A stretch of 64,000 nucleotides of DNA from Streptomyces sp. RKND-216 (GCF_004795255.1 NZ_SSBQ01000002.1:167001-231000); one strand, 5' to 3'; shown: positions 33,513 to 41,738, counted from the stretch's first letter. The notes: generated from the sequence alone by a model not told the origin. Made by a program: numbers and translations.

Positions 33513-35114
33513 TCAGTAGGTGCCGTGGTCCAGCGGCCGGTAGACGGTGAGCGCCTCGTGCTGCTTGTCGATCAGCAGTTCGCGCGGCGCCCGGGCGACC
33601 TCGCCGTCGAAGGCGAGATGCGTGCCATCCGGTATGTCGCTGATCCGCAACCGGCGGAGGCGGGCCGTGCTGTGCACCGGGGAACGGCCGACGACGCTGG
33701 TGAGCGCGGCGGCGAGCAGGCGGCTGCGCGGCCAGCGTCCGCCGGGCACCACCCGCACGTCCAGCAGGCCGTCCGCGAGGTCGTGACGCCGCACGGGGGC
33801 GACGCCCAGCCCGCGGTAGGTGCAGTTGCCGACGAACAGCTGCCACATCGGCCGCTGCCTTCCGCCAAGTCCCGCCTCGACGGGGCCGGCGGTGTGCAGC
33901 ACCCGCATCGCGGCGAGGACGCCGGCGGGCCAGGCGCCGATGCGGGGCGCCCAGCGTTCCCGCATGCGGACCAGTTCCGGGTAGGAGCCGAGGCTGAAGG
34001 TGTTGAGGAAGTAGCCGGGGTGGCCGTCGGATCCCTCCGGGCCCGGCGTGAAGCGGGCGAGGTCGACCGCGACCGCGTCGCCCGCGACCACCGCGCGGCA
34101 CGCGTCCTCCGCGGTCTCGATGCCGAGGTCGTAGGCGAAGTGGTTGCGTGTGCCACCGGGGAGGACGGCCAGCGGCAGACCGTGGCGCACCGCGGCGCGC
34201 GCGGCGCAGTTGATGGTGCCGTCGCCGCCCAGGACGCCGAGCGCGCCGCCGGTCTCCGCCGCCCGCGCGGCCCCTTCGTCGAAGGCCGCGGCGACGTCGT
34301 CCGACCGCGGGTCACAGAGCACGATCTCTGCGTCCGGCAGCAGGGCGCGGACGACGGCCAGCCCGGCGGGCTCCTCGGCCGGGGCGTCGTCCGCCCCGTC
34401 GGCGGGCTCGGCGGTGCGCTGCCCGGAGGAGGCGTTGGCGACCAGGACGAGGCCCTTGCCGCCGCGCAGGGCGGGCGCGTCGGACAACGGGCGTGCGGGG
34501 GTGGGCAGCTGGGAGCGGGTGGGCGCGAGTCCACGGACCGCGAAGGCTGCTCCGACGCCGATCGCGGCACCGGCCAGGACATCGCTGGGGTAGTGCACGC
34601 CGGTGTAGACGCGGGAGAACGCGACGGCGGCGGCGAGCGGCGCGACGGCGGCTCCCCACCGCGGGTTCTCCAGTGCCAGTCCGGTGGTGAACGCGGCCGC
34701 CGAGGCGGAGTGGCCGGAGGGGAAGGAGGTGGTGACGGGCTGGGTGTGCAGCTGCCGCACCACCGGGACGTTGTCGAGGATCGGCCGGGCCCGGCGCACC
34801 GCGCGCTTGCCCAGGGTGTTCACCGTGGCGGAGGCGACGGCGAGCGAGGCGACGCCGCGCAGGGCCGTCCGCCGGGCGGCGGGGTGGCGGGTGGCGGCGA
34901 TGCCGGCGGCGACGGCGAACCACAGGCCGCCGTGGTTGGCGGCCTTGCTCAGCCTGGGCAGCACCCGGTCGCCGCCGGGCCAGTGCCGGGCCGCGACCTT
35001 GTGGAACAGGCGGTGGTCCCAGGCGCTGACACGGTGCGCGTGCAGCACCCAGCGCGCGGCCTCGGCCGCGGCGCCTGCGTCACGGAAGCGGGCCGGGAAG
35101 GCCGCTCGAGTCAT
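33513..35114 (-). CDS. PAP2 phosphatase-diacylglycerol kinase fusion protein
   Basis: A 533-residue fusion. The N-terminal PAP2 phosphatase (~1-225) keeps all motifs: KRAVRRARP (~102), SFPSGHS (~130) and SRVYTGVHYPSD (~167). The C-terminal half (~240-533) is a lipid kinase of the DAGK family with GGDGTIN (~314) and PGGTRNHFAYDLGI (~334). One half could remove phosphate from a lipid and the other add it, so it may switch phosphatidate/diacylglycerol or act on polyprenyl lipids. ATG at 35114 begins the conserved region. This arrangement recurs in actinobacteria. Confidence 0.92.
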   Translation of the reverse strand: MTRAAFPARFRDAGAAAEAARWVLHAHRVSAWDHRLFHKVAARHWPGGDRVLPRLSKAANHGGLWFAVAAGIAATRHPAARRTALRGVASLAVASATVNTLGKRAVRRARPILDNVPVVRQLHTQPVTTSFPSGHSASAAAFTTGLALENPRWGAAVAPLAAAVAFSRVYTGVHYPSDVLAGAAIGVGAAFAVRGLAPTRSQLPTPARPLSDAPALRGGKGLVLVANASSGQRTAEPADGADDAPAEEPAGLAVVRALLPDAEIVLCDPRSDDVAAAFDEGAARAAETGGALGVLGGDGTINCAARAAVRHGLPLAVLPGGTRNHFAYDLGIETAEDACRAVVAGDAVAVDLARFTPGPEGSDGHPGYFLNTFSLGSYPELVRMRERWAPRIGAWPAGVLAAMRVLHTAGPVEAGLGGRQRPMWQLFVGNCTYRGLGVAPVRRHDLADGLLDVRVVPGGRWPRSRLLAAALTSVVGRSPVHSTARLRRLRISDIPDGTHLAFDGEVARAPRELLIDKQHEALTVYRPLDHGTY

Positions 35115-35271
35115 CTCGTCCCCTCGCAGACCGTCGTCGGTGCGGCCTGGCCGACCGCACCTGTGCGCGCCGAATCTACCGCCGCCGGCCTGCCGGGGAG
35201 CAGAGCACCCCGATTTGCGCCCTGCTCGCCCGCACGTCGGCCCGTGGGATGTCGCGAGCGGGGCCCCGGAC

Positions 35272-35547
35272 TCAGGCTCCAGTGGTGGAGCCCGGCCGGA
35301 CGACCATGAGCACGACGACGACGGCCCACAACAGGTTGAACACACCGGTGAGCATGCCGAGCCGGGCCACCTGCGACCGGGGGGCGCGGGCGCGGTCCTC
35401 GTGGTCCGAGGGCACCTGTGCGCCGTCCGGCAACGGCTCCAGCATCTCCCGCTGGCCGGGCAGGATGGCCGCGATGAGCAACGCCGCGGCCAGGGCGGTG
35501 AGGATGAGCGAGGCGACCAGCCACGGACCGCCGAGGACGGCGAGAGT
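35272..35547 (-). pseudogene. Truncated membrane protein gene (DUF2269-like C-terminal remnant)
   Basis: A 91-residue frame begins directly after an in-frame stop (35548-35550) with no usable start: TLAVLGGPWLVASLILTALA, then LLIAAILPGQREMLEPLPDG and a second hydrophobic helix, LLWAVVVVLMVV. This matches the last two helices of small DUF2269-like membrane proteins, in which the LPGQ motif follows the third helix. The first helices are absent. Internal initiation at the TTG at 35481 would split a helix. I read it as a decayed or truncated gene; the family name is tentative. Confidence 0.6.
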
Positions 35548-35606
35548 TCACCGAGGCGATCGGCTCCGTCCTGACCCCCGGCGGGTCGCCGCGGAGTGCG
35601 GCATGA
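35544..35606 (+). pseudogene. C-terminal fragment of an unidentified gene
   Basis: The frame EFTEAIGSVLTPGGSPRSAA ends in TGA, and its stop overlaps the next start as ATGA, the arrangement of a real operon junction. It has no start of its own and abuts the opposite-strand remnant within a few bases. In streptomycetes a PadR-type regulator often precedes a HAAS/permease-prefix gene, so this may be its last 20 codons. Very short; the identity is inference. Confidence 0.4.
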
Positions 35607-35806
35607 CGACCGACGAGGCCCAGCAGACCGACCGCCTGGAGGCGTTCGTGACGAAGCTCGCAGACGGCCTGCACGGGCCTGTCCGCGCGAAGAGGCGCCT
35701 GCTCGCCGAGATCCGTGACGGCCTGGCGGAGACGGTCTCGTGGCGCTCCGGCTCGCCGAGGGCGTCGGCGTCGCGGCGCTGTGCGCGGCTGACACCGGCC
35801 ACCTGA
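35603..35806 (+). pseudogene. N-terminal fragment of a HAAS/permease-prefix protein, frameshifted
   Basis: Starts MTTDEAQQTDRLEAFVTKLA and continues with VRAKRRLLAEIRDGLAETV, the typical N-terminal helix of HAAS/permease prefix proteins. After about residue 45 the frame becomes Arg/Ser-rich noise, while a different frame reads VALRLAEGVGVAALCAADTG, as if a frameshift or a join to another sequence occurred near 35738. A full gene of this type would be several hundred codons. Together with the two remnants before it, this marks a deletion scar. Confidence 0.5.
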
Positions 35807-35844
35807 CCGGCCCCGCAGGCGCAACGGCAGGGCGGGGGGCTGGT

Positions 35845-36270
35845 TCACCCCAGGAAACTCAGCCTGACCTTCCGGTCCGGGTTGTCGCGGTTGGTGTCCA
35901 CCAGGCAGACGGACTGCCAGGTGCCCAGGGCGAGGCGGCCGTCGATCACGGGCAGCGTGGCGTGCGGGGCCACCAGCGCGGGGAGGACGTGGTCGCGGCC
36001 GTGGCCCAGGCTGCCGTGCCGGTGCCGCCACCGGTCGTCGGCGGGCAGCAGGTCGCGCAGCACGGTGAGCAGATCCGCGTCGCTGCCGGCGCCGGCCTCC
36101 AGGACGGCGACGCCCGCCGTGGCGTGCGGGACGAAGACGTTGAGCAGGCCGTCCCGGCCGCTCGCCGCCCGCTCGAGAAACGCCTCGCATTCCAGGGTCA
36201 GGTCCGTGACGGACTCGCCCGAGCCGGTGGTGATCTCGAGGACGTGGGTACGGAAGGCGTCGTCGCTCAT
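35845..36270 (-). CDS. YjbQ family protein (secondary thiamine-phosphate synthase enzyme family)
   Basis: A 141-residue YjbQ/UPF0047 protein; some members show weak thiamine-phosphate synthase activity, but the true role is unsettled. Family motifs are GLLNVFVPHATAGVAVLE (~41-58), DLLPADDRWRHRHGSLGHGRDH in the middle (~88-109), LPVIDGRLALGTWQSVCLVD (~118) and the closing Arg-rich strand. The His and Glu residues in these motifs form a metal site in known structures. ATG at 36270. Divergent from the tiny peptide gene. Confidence 0.93.
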   Translation of the reverse strand: MSDDAFRTHVLEITTGSGESVTDLTLECEAFLERAASGRDGLLNVFVPHATAGVAVLEAGAGSDADLLTVLRDLLPADDRWRHRHGSLGHGRDHVLPALVAPHATLPVIDGRLALGTWQSVCLVDTNRDNPDRKVRLSFLG

Positions 36271-36436
36271 ACCGCCATCCTCCCCCTGCGCCCGGCCCCC
36301 CGGGCAAGTCGAAATCCGCACGGATGCGCGACGGCCCACACGTCCGCGTGAGAGTGAGGCGAACGGGGCGCGTGGGACGGGCATGCCGTCGGATGCTGAG
36401 GATGCGCGAGCGACGGGCTGCAGACCGTGCACGCGC

Positions 36437-36474
36437 CTCCCCCGAGGTCCCGGAGGGGAGTCGTCCCGGGGGAG
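36437..36474 (+). promoter_or_regulatory. Structured leader upstream of the 19-residue peptide gene
   Basis: CTCCCCCG (36437-36444) can pair with CGGGGGAG (36467-36474), and inner segments allow competing pairings. The hairpin ends 40 nt before the peptide start. It could be part of a 5' leader or an operator; no ligand motif is recognised. Confidence 0.3.
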
Positions 36475-36513
36475 ATGTCCCATCGACCGAAGTACCGAGG
36501 AGAACGCACCACC

Positions 36514-36573
36514 ATGAACGTGATCACCAGCCTGCTCGCCGGCGTCGTCCACTTCGTGGGCTGGCTCGTCTGA
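36514..36573 (+). CDS. 19-residue hydrophobic peptide (small ORF)
   Basis: ATG to TGA encodes MNVITSLLAGVVHFVGWLV, a hydrophobic, possibly amphipathic helix with one His and one Trp and no charge. The start has a strong site, GAGGAGAA, 10 nt upstream, and a hairpin terminator follows 16 nt after the stop, so it has its own complete transcription unit. Peptides of this look occur in many streptomycete genomes, as I recall, with no known function. It could be a membrane-active regulator or a type I toxin. Calling it a gene rests on the signals and the peptide's non-random composition. Confidence 0.65.
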   Translation: MNVITSLLAGVVHFVGWLV

Positions 36574-36588
36574 CGCATGTCCCCGACC

Positions 36589-36625
36589 GGCGCCGTCGCT
36601 CCCCGTTCCAGGGAGGGGCGGCGCC
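36589..36625 (+). terminator. Hairpin terminator after the small peptide gene
   Basis: GGCGCCG (36589-36595) pairs with CGGCGCC (36619-36625), then after a 3x3 internal loop CTCCC pairs with GGGAG around a 7-nt loop. It separates the peptide gene from the muramidase gene. Confidence 0.65.
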
Positions 36626-36691
36626 GCCGCGTCGCACCGGGGCGACACGGCGGCGTCAGAGTTGTAGACCACTGGCGTACTGCGTGGACCC

Positions 36692-36727
36692 TTGTCCCGG
36701 TTGACCGGCATGGATAGTTTCCGGCCA
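36692..36727 (+). promoter_or_regulatory. Candidate leaderless promoter of the NamZ-like gene
   Basis: TTGTCC (36692-36697), 17-bp spacer, TAGTTT (36715-36720). The predicted transcription start 7 nt later is the A of the ATG at 36727, and no ribosome binding site precedes it. Confidence 0.5.
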
Positions 36728-38013
36728 TGCCTACCCGCCGTTCCCTCCTCGCCGGTGGCACAGCCGCCGCGCTCACCGCACCCCTGACCGCCTCCGCGGC
36801 GTCCCCGGCCGCCGCGGCAGGCCACCACCGGAACCGCCGGCTCACCACGGGCGCCGACCGTGCCGCCACCCAGCGGTGGTCCATGCTCCGGGGTCGCAAG
36901 GTCGGCGTGATCAGCAACCCCACCGGGGTGCTGAGCGACGCCGGACACATCGTCGACTCCATGGCCGCCCGCGACGAGCTGAACATCGTCGGCGTCTTCG
37001 GCCCCGAGCACGGTTTCCGGGGCAGCGCGCAGGCCGGCGAGTCGGAGGACACTTTCATCGACCCGCGCACCGGCCTGACGGTGTACGACGCATACGGCGC
37101 CGACACCGCGAAGATGCGCGAGCTGTTCACCACCTCCGGCGCCGACACGATCGTCTTCGACATCCAGGACGTCGGCGTCCGCTTCTACACCTACATCTGG
37201 ACCATGTACAAGGCGATGGCGGCGGCCCGCGACATCGGCGCGCGCTTCGTCGTCCTGGACCGGCCCAACCCGATCGGGCGCTGGGCCGACGGCCCGCTGA
37301 TGACGGCGGACTACACCTCCGGCGTCGGCCTGAAGGAGATCATCCAGCAGCACGGCATGACCGTCGGCGAGCTGGCCCGCTACTTCAACGGCGAACTGCT
37401 GCCCCAGGAGGGCGACGGCGGCCGGGTCGAGCTGGAGGTCGTGGAGTGCCGCGGGTGGGACCCGTACTCCACGCAGTCGGACAGCCCTCTGCCGTTCGTG
37501 CCGCCGTCGCCCAACATGCCGACCGAGGACACCGCGGTCGTCTACGCGGGCACCGGTTACTTCGAGGGCACGAACATCTCCGAGGGCCGCGGCACCACAC
37601 GGCCGTTCGAGCTGGTGGGCGCGCCGTACCTGGACTACCACTGGAGTGACCGTCTCAACGCCCTTGACCTGCCCGGCGTACGGTTCCGCGAGGCGTACTT
37701 CAAGCCCACCTTCAGCAAGCACTCCGGGGAGAACTGCGCGGGCGTGCAGGTCTTCGTGACCGATCCGAAGCGATTCCGGCCCGTCCCGACGGCGGTCGCC
37801 ATGCTGATCGAGGCGCACCGCTACCCCGAGTTCGCCTGGCGCGAGGACTCCTGGGATCCGGAGCGTCCGTTCTGGATCGACAAGCTCTCCGGCTCGCCAC
37901 GGCTGCGCGAGATGATCGACGCGGGCGCGGACCTGGAGGAGTGCGAGGATGCCTGGCGCGGCGAGGTCCGGGACTTCGAACGCACCCGCCGCCGGTACCT
38001 GCTCTACCGCTGA
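36727..38013 (+). CDS. Secreted DUF1343 protein, NamZ-like exo-beta-N-acetylmuramidase
   Basis: A 428-residue exported protein of the DUF1343 family, whose characterised member NamZ removes N-acetylmuramic acid from the ends of peptidoglycan glycans. The Tat-type signal is TRRSLLAGGTAAALTAPLTA with a following AxA site (to ~31). Family motifs: VGVISNPTGV (~59), GVFGPEHGFRG (~91), DIQDVGVRFYTYIW (~146), VLDRPNPIG (~178), PPSPNMPT (~258), YFEGTNISEGRGTT (~279) and FKPTFSKHSG (~322). Full length. Likely acts in wall remodelling outside the cell. Apparently leaderless; a hairpin follows the stop. Confidence 0.93.
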   Translation: MPTRRSLLAGGTAAALTAPLTASAASPAAAAGHHRNRRLTTGADRAATQRWSMLRGRKVGVISNPTGVLSDAGHIVDSMAARDELNIVGVFGPEHGFRGSAQAGESEDTFIDPRTGLTVYDAYGADTAKMRELFTTSGADTIVFDIQDVGVRFYTYIWTMYKAMAAARDIGARFVVLDRPNPIGRWADGPLMTADYTSGVGLKEIIQQHGMTVGELARYFNGELLPQEGDGGRVELEVVECRGWDPYSTQSDSPLPFVPPSPNMPTEDTAVVYAGTGYFEGTNISEGRGTTRPFELVGAPYLDYHWSDRLNALDLPGVRFREAYFKPTFSKHSGENCAGVQVFVTDPKRFRPVPTAVAMLIEAHRYPEFAWREDSWDPERPFWIDKLSGSPRLREMIDAGADLEECEDAWRGEVRDFERTRRRYLLYR

Positions 38014-38028
38014 GCCGCCCGGCGCGGC

Positions 38029-38052
38029 CGGTCCCGCCTCCTCGCGGGACCG
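38029..38052 (+). terminator. Hairpin terminator after the NamZ-like gene
   Basis: CGGTCCCGC (38029-38037) and GCGGGACCG (38044-38052) form a perfect 9-bp stem with a CTCCTC loop, 15 nt past the stop. Confidence 0.7.
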
Positions 38053-38134
38053 ACGCAGGTGACCGGGCCGCCGCACGGCCGGGATGAGTAGCCGTACTCA
38101 TGCGCCCGGCCGGGCGGCGGCGCACGATCGGACC

Positions 38135-38425
38135 ATGACGACACCCGTTCAGCGGCCCATGACCGCCGCGTTCTTCGTGCAGGCCGCGCTCTCCTTCGCC
38201 CTGGCGCTGGTCAGCGTCGCAGTCGGCATCGCGTGGCTGCCAGTGGACTCCTGGCAACGCGGATTCCTCGCGCTGGGCCTGGTGTTCCTGGTGAGTTCGA
38301 CCTTCACGCTCGCCAAGTGCGTGCGCGACAGACAGGAGTCGCAGGAGGTCACCCACCGGGTCGACCAGGCCCGTATCGACAAGATCCTCTCCGAGCACGA
38401 CCCGTTCGACCTCAAGCAGCCCTGA
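38135..38425 (+). CDS. YiaA/YiaB family small membrane protein
   Basis: A 96-residue inner membrane protein with two helices (~10-30 and ~42-62) carrying the YiaAB domain: TAAFFVQAALSFALALVSVA in the first and WQRGFLALGLVFLVSSTFTLAKCVRD in the second, followed by a charged tail ending HDPFDLKQP. The family is of unknown function; members respond to stress in enterobacteria. The ATG at 38135 begins the domain; the frame is open to 38084 but has no better start. Confidence 0.9.
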   Translation: MTTPVQRPMTAAFFVQAALSFALALVSVAVGIAWLPVDSWQRGFLALGLVFLVSSTFTLAKCVRDRQESQEVTHRVDQARIDKILSEHDPFDLKQP

Positions 38426-38565
38426 TCGCCCCTCGGGCCCTGCTGGGCCGCAGTCGTAGGACGTTGCGCACGCAGGGGCGCGGGACGGGACGTAGGACCG
38501 GCGGGCCGGAAGCTTCCGTCCGGCGGCCGTGTCGCCGCCGCACGGCTCACCCCTAGCGTCGCCGT

Positions 38566-39582
38566 ATGGGGAACGACAGCGGAGTACTGGACGAGGCGCT
38601 GGACCGGCTGCACGCCACGGGCCCGGAGTTCGAGGGCTGGCTGACCAACCACGCGCCGATGGCCGTGGAGGCCCTGGCTCGGCACGGCAGGGCGGACGCG
38701 GTGCACACCTGGCTGGACCGCTACCGCGGCCGGTTGGACGAGGCGCCGCGGCCGTACGAGCGAGTCACCGCCGCGGGGTGGCGGGAGGCGCTCGGCGACC
38801 ACCGGCGGCTGGCGGACTGGACGGACTTCTTCCTGCAGGAGACGGCCGAGCAGCCGTGGCGCGCGGTCCTCGGCCTGTGGTGGCCCAGACTGCTGCCCGG
38901 CATCAGCGGCGCCGCCACCCACCCGGTGATCCGGATCGGCCACGCCGTGCGCACCCTCCTGCACGACGGCGAGACCGCGCCGCGCCGCGCCGAACTCGCC
39001 CATGCGCTGGGCTACTGGGCGGCACGGCACGCCGTGCTGCCGGAGGATCTGCGCCCGGTCCGGGCTCCGGACGGCGCACCGGCCGCGCTGGACGCCGTAC
39101 GGCCGGTGCGGCAGGAGGGGGGAATCCGGGACCGCCTGGCGCGGCTCGGCGAGCTGCCCGCCTGGCCGGGCGGGACGGTGCCGGAGCCGGAGGCGGCACG
39201 GGAGCGGCTGGTCGAGCTGGTGCGCGCCGCCACCCACCGGTACGGCACCCGCGCGCACGGGTCGCCGGTGATGCTGGTGCACGCGGCGACCGCGCCCAAC
39301 GCGGTGCTGCGCACCCTCCCGGCGCTGGCTCCGCAGCTGTGGGAGCCGAGCCTGCGGGCGGCGTGGGCGGCGGCCGCGGCCGTCACCGCGGCCTACACCC
39401 CGGACGGACCGGTCCGGGCGCGGGAGGTGGGCGGCCCGGGGCCCGAGGAGGTGTTCGCCCGGGCAGCCGAGCACGGCGACGAACATGCCGTGAAGTTCGC
39501 CGACACCGCGCTGGACGTGGGCGACGCACCGGCGCTGGCGGCGGCGTTGCGGGCCGTGGAGATGATCGACCCGCTGGGCTGA
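38566..39582 (+). CDS. Questin oxidase family protein
   Basis: A 338-residue cytoplasmic protein of the questin oxidase-like (DUF4243) family, whose fungal members oxidise anthraquinones by Baeyer-Villiger-type ring opening; bacterial members are uncharacterised. Typical features are the opening helix ALDRLHATGPEFEGWLTNHAPM (~12-33), WWPRLLPGISGAATHPVIRIGHAVR in the middle (~105-129), and several spaced His residues (NHAPM, THPVIRIGH, HAATAPNAVLR). ATG at 38566 lies 7 nt after TAGCGT, hinting at a leaderless transcript. Confidence 0.87.
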   Translation: MGNDSGVLDEALDRLHATGPEFEGWLTNHAPMAVEALARHGRADAVHTWLDRYRGRLDEAPRPYERVTAAGWREALGDHRRLADWTDFFLQETAEQPWRAVLGLWWPRLLPGISGAATHPVIRIGHAVRTLLHDGETAPRRAELAHALGYWAARHAVLPEDLRPVRAPDGAPAALDAVRPVRQEGGIRDRLARLGELPAWPGGTVPEPEAARERLVELVRAATHRYGTRAHGSPVMLVHAATAPNAVLRTLPALAPQLWEPSLRAAWAAAAAVTAAYTPDGPVRAREVGGPGPEEVFARAAEHGDEHAVKFADTALDVGDAPALAAALRAVEMIDPLG

Positions 39583-39622
39583 CCGAGCCGGCGTTTCCGC
39601 CTCCCCGGTGCAACCGGGGGAG

Positions 39623-40141
39623 TCAGAGCAGGCCGTGGAAGGCCTGTTCGGCGGGGGCGTCGAGGACGACGAAGCGGACCTCCTCGAACGCGTCCGGTGC
39701 GGAGGCCACGGTCTCCCGGACGGCGGCCACCGCGATGCGTGCGGCGTCGTCGGCCGGCCAGCGGTAGACGCCGGTCGAGACGGCGGGGAAGGCAACCGTG
39801 CGCGCCCCGAGTTCGCGGGCGACGCGCAGCGACTCGCGGTAGCAGGAGGCCAGCTGCGCGGAGCGGTCCTCGCTGCGGCTGTGCACCGGTCCGACGGTAT
39901 GGACGACCCAGCGGGCGGGGAGGCGGCCCGCGGTGGTGGCCACGGCTTGTCCGGTGGGCAGCCCGCCGCCGTAGTGGGAGGCGCGGAGCTCGCGGCACTC
40001 GGCGAGGACCTCCGGCCCGCCCGCGCGGTGGATCGCGCCGTCCACTCCCCCGCCGCCGAGCAGGGACGAGTTGGCGGCGTTGACCACCGCGTCCACCCGC
40101 TGCTCGGTGAGGTCGCCCCGTACCAGCCTCAGTGCCGTCAT
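39623..40141 (-). CDS. Macro domain protein (O-acetyl-ADP-ribose deacetylase-like)
   Basis: A 172-residue stand-alone macro domain of the YmdB/MacroD type, which hydrolyses O-acetyl-ADP-ribose or removes ADP-ribose from proteins. Signature elements: VDAVVNAANSSLLGGGGVDGAIHRAGG in the first loop (residues ~17-43), LPARWVVHTVGPVH (~73) and the second loop AFPAVSTGVYRWPADDAA (~117-134). The catalytic NAAN and GGGGVD are intact. ATG at 40141. It is convergent with the questin oxidase-like gene. Confidence 0.95.
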   Translation of the reverse strand: MTALRLVRGDLTEQRVDAVVNAANSSLLGGGGVDGAIHRAGGPEVLAECRELRASHYGGGLPTGQAVATTAGRLPARWVVHTVGPVHSRSEDRSAQLASCYRESLRVARELGARTVAFPAVSTGVYRWPADDAARIAVAAVRETVASAPDAFEEVRFVVLDAPAEQAFHGLL

Positions 40142-40234
40142 GTGTTCATGGTGCCACCGCGGTGCGGCACTTGACGGCCCCGCGGCCCCGGGAAACCGTT
40201 GCGCGGGCCGCGCCGCACGGGTGAGCATCGGATC

Positions 40235-41311
40235 ATGACGTCCTCCCACCTCGTCCGGATGATCGAGTTCCAGGCCGCGGCCTGCGGCGAGCTCGGCTCG
40301 CCGCTCTACGCGGCGGTGCTGCGACGGGTCGCCGGGGACGTGCGGTACGGCGGAGTGTGCGCCGAGGCGCTGGACGGATACGAGGAGGCGCCGGGTCCGG
40401 ACGCGGTCGCCCTGCGGCTGCTCGGGGGCGTGCACGCGCTGGTACTCACCGGCCGCGTCCCGGCGCTGGCGGCCCACTACCCGAGCGCGGGCGGCACCTT
40501 CGATCCGGCGCGGGAGGACGATCTGTGGGCGGCGTTCCGCGCCGCGGTGGCCGGGCACCTACCGCACGTGCGGGACTGGATGGAGCGGCCGCCGCAGACC
40601 AACGAGGTGGGCCGGTCGAACGTGCTGCTGGCCGGTGCGCTGCACGCCGCAGCCCGGCGGCCGATGCCGGTGCGCCTGTTCGAGGTCGGTTCGAGCGCCG
40701 GTCTCAACCTGCTCGCGGACGGCTTCCGGCTGACCGCGCCCGGCCTCGCCTGGGGCCCCGAGGGCTCGTCCGTCGAGCTGCGCCACGGCTGGGAACGGCC
40801 GGTCCCGGAATGGCTCACGGAGGCCGTCGCCCGGTCACCCGAGCTGCGCGTGGTCGAGCGGCGCGGCTGCGACCGGGACCCGGTCGATCCGCTGTCCCCG
40901 GCCGGCGCGCTGGTGCTGCGCGCGTACCTGTGGCCGGACCAGACGGCGCGCAGCGCGCGGCTGGAGGGAGCGCTGCGGCGGGCGAGCGAGGTGCCGGCCC
41001 CGGTGGCGCGGCAGGACGCGGACGCGTTCCTGGCCGGCGTTCGGCTGCGGCCGGGCACGCTGACCGTCGTGTGGCACTCGGTGATGCGGCAGTACGTTCC
41101 CGGGGAGGCGTGGGAGCGGGTGGAGCGGGAGCTGGACCGGCTGGCCGCGGCGAGCGGGCCGGACGCCGGCTTCGCGCACGTCGCCTTCGAGCCCCGCCGT
41201 GTGGGTGACGACCACCGCTTCCTGCTCTCGGTGCGGGTGGACGGCGGAGCGGAGGAGTTGCTGGCAGAGGCCGCGCCGCACGGGCTGCCCGCGCGGGCGT
41301 TCACCGGCTGA
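40235..41311 (+). CDS. DUF2332 family protein
   Basis: A 358-residue cytoplasmic protein of DUF2332. The N-terminal half is helical; at ~152 is a motif, LFEVGSSAGLNLLADGFRL, that resembles the SAM-binding loop of methyltransferases (E-x-G-x-S-x-G-x-N), and YLWPDQTARSARLEGALR (~230) is a further family block. No methyltransferase activity is proven for this family to my knowledge. The ATG at 40235 starts at the conserved region; the frame is open to 40199. Confidence 0.85.
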   Translation: MTSSHLVRMIEFQAAACGELGSPLYAAVLRRVAGDVRYGGVCAEALDGYEEAPGPDAVALRLLGGVHALVLTGRVPALAAHYPSAGGTFDPAREDDLWAAFRAAVAGHLPHVRDWMERPPQTNEVGRSNVLLAGALHAAARRPMPVRLFEVGSSAGLNLLADGFRLTAPGLAWGPEGSSVELRHGWERPVPEWLTEAVARSPELRVVERRGCDRDPVDPLSPAGALVLRAYLWPDQTARSARLEGALRRASEVPAPVARQDADAFLAGVRLRPGTLTVVWHSVMRQYVPGEAWERVERELDRLAAASGPDAGFAHVAFEPRRVGDDHRFLLSVRVDGGAEELLAEAAPHGLPARAFTG

Positions 41312-41354
41312 GTGGCGGAATGCGGGGGGTCGTAGTGATCGGTACCCTGCGTGC

Positions 41355-41726
41355 ATGCCCGCTCGCTTCAAGTCCGTGACCCTGGACGCCCTGGATCACC
41401 AGGCGCTCGCCGACTGGTGGTGCCGTGCGCTGGGCTACCTGCGGCGGGAGTCCCCGGCGGGCCGGGAGAGCCGTCCGGACGAGTGGCCGGTGCCTTTGTA
41501 CGACCCGACCGGCCACGGGCCGGTGCTGTGGATCAACCCGGTGCCCGAGCCCAAGACGGTGAAGAACCGGATGCACCTCGACGTCTACGGCAACACCGAC
41601 GAGATGGTGACCCTGGGGGCGAAGCTGCTGCGGCGCCGCGGCGGCGGCCGGGAGTGGGACGTGCTGACCGACCCCGAGGGCAACGAGTTCTGCGTGTTCC
41701 CGCCCAAGCGGCGGCCCACCGGCTGA
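41355..41726 (+). CDS. VOC superfamily (glyoxalase-like) protein
   Basis: A 123-residue protein of the glyoxalase-like domain type. It begins KSVTLDALDHQALADWWCRA, has the internal PKTVKNRMHLDVYG (~71) and ends in DPEGNEFCVFPP (~107), the typical layout of this subgroup. Substrate unknown; many are annotated as possible bleomycin-resistance-like proteins without evidence. ATG at 41355 lies 7 nt after TACCCT and lacks a ribosome binding site, so the mRNA may be leaderless. Confidence 0.9.
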   Translation: MPARFKSVTLDALDHQALADWWCRALGYLRRESPAGRESRPDEWPVPLYDPTGHGPVLWINPVPEPKTVKNRMHLDVYGNTDEMVTLGAKLLRRRGGGREWDVLTDPEGNEFCVFPPKRRPTG

Positions 41727-41738
41727 CGCTCCCCCGAG

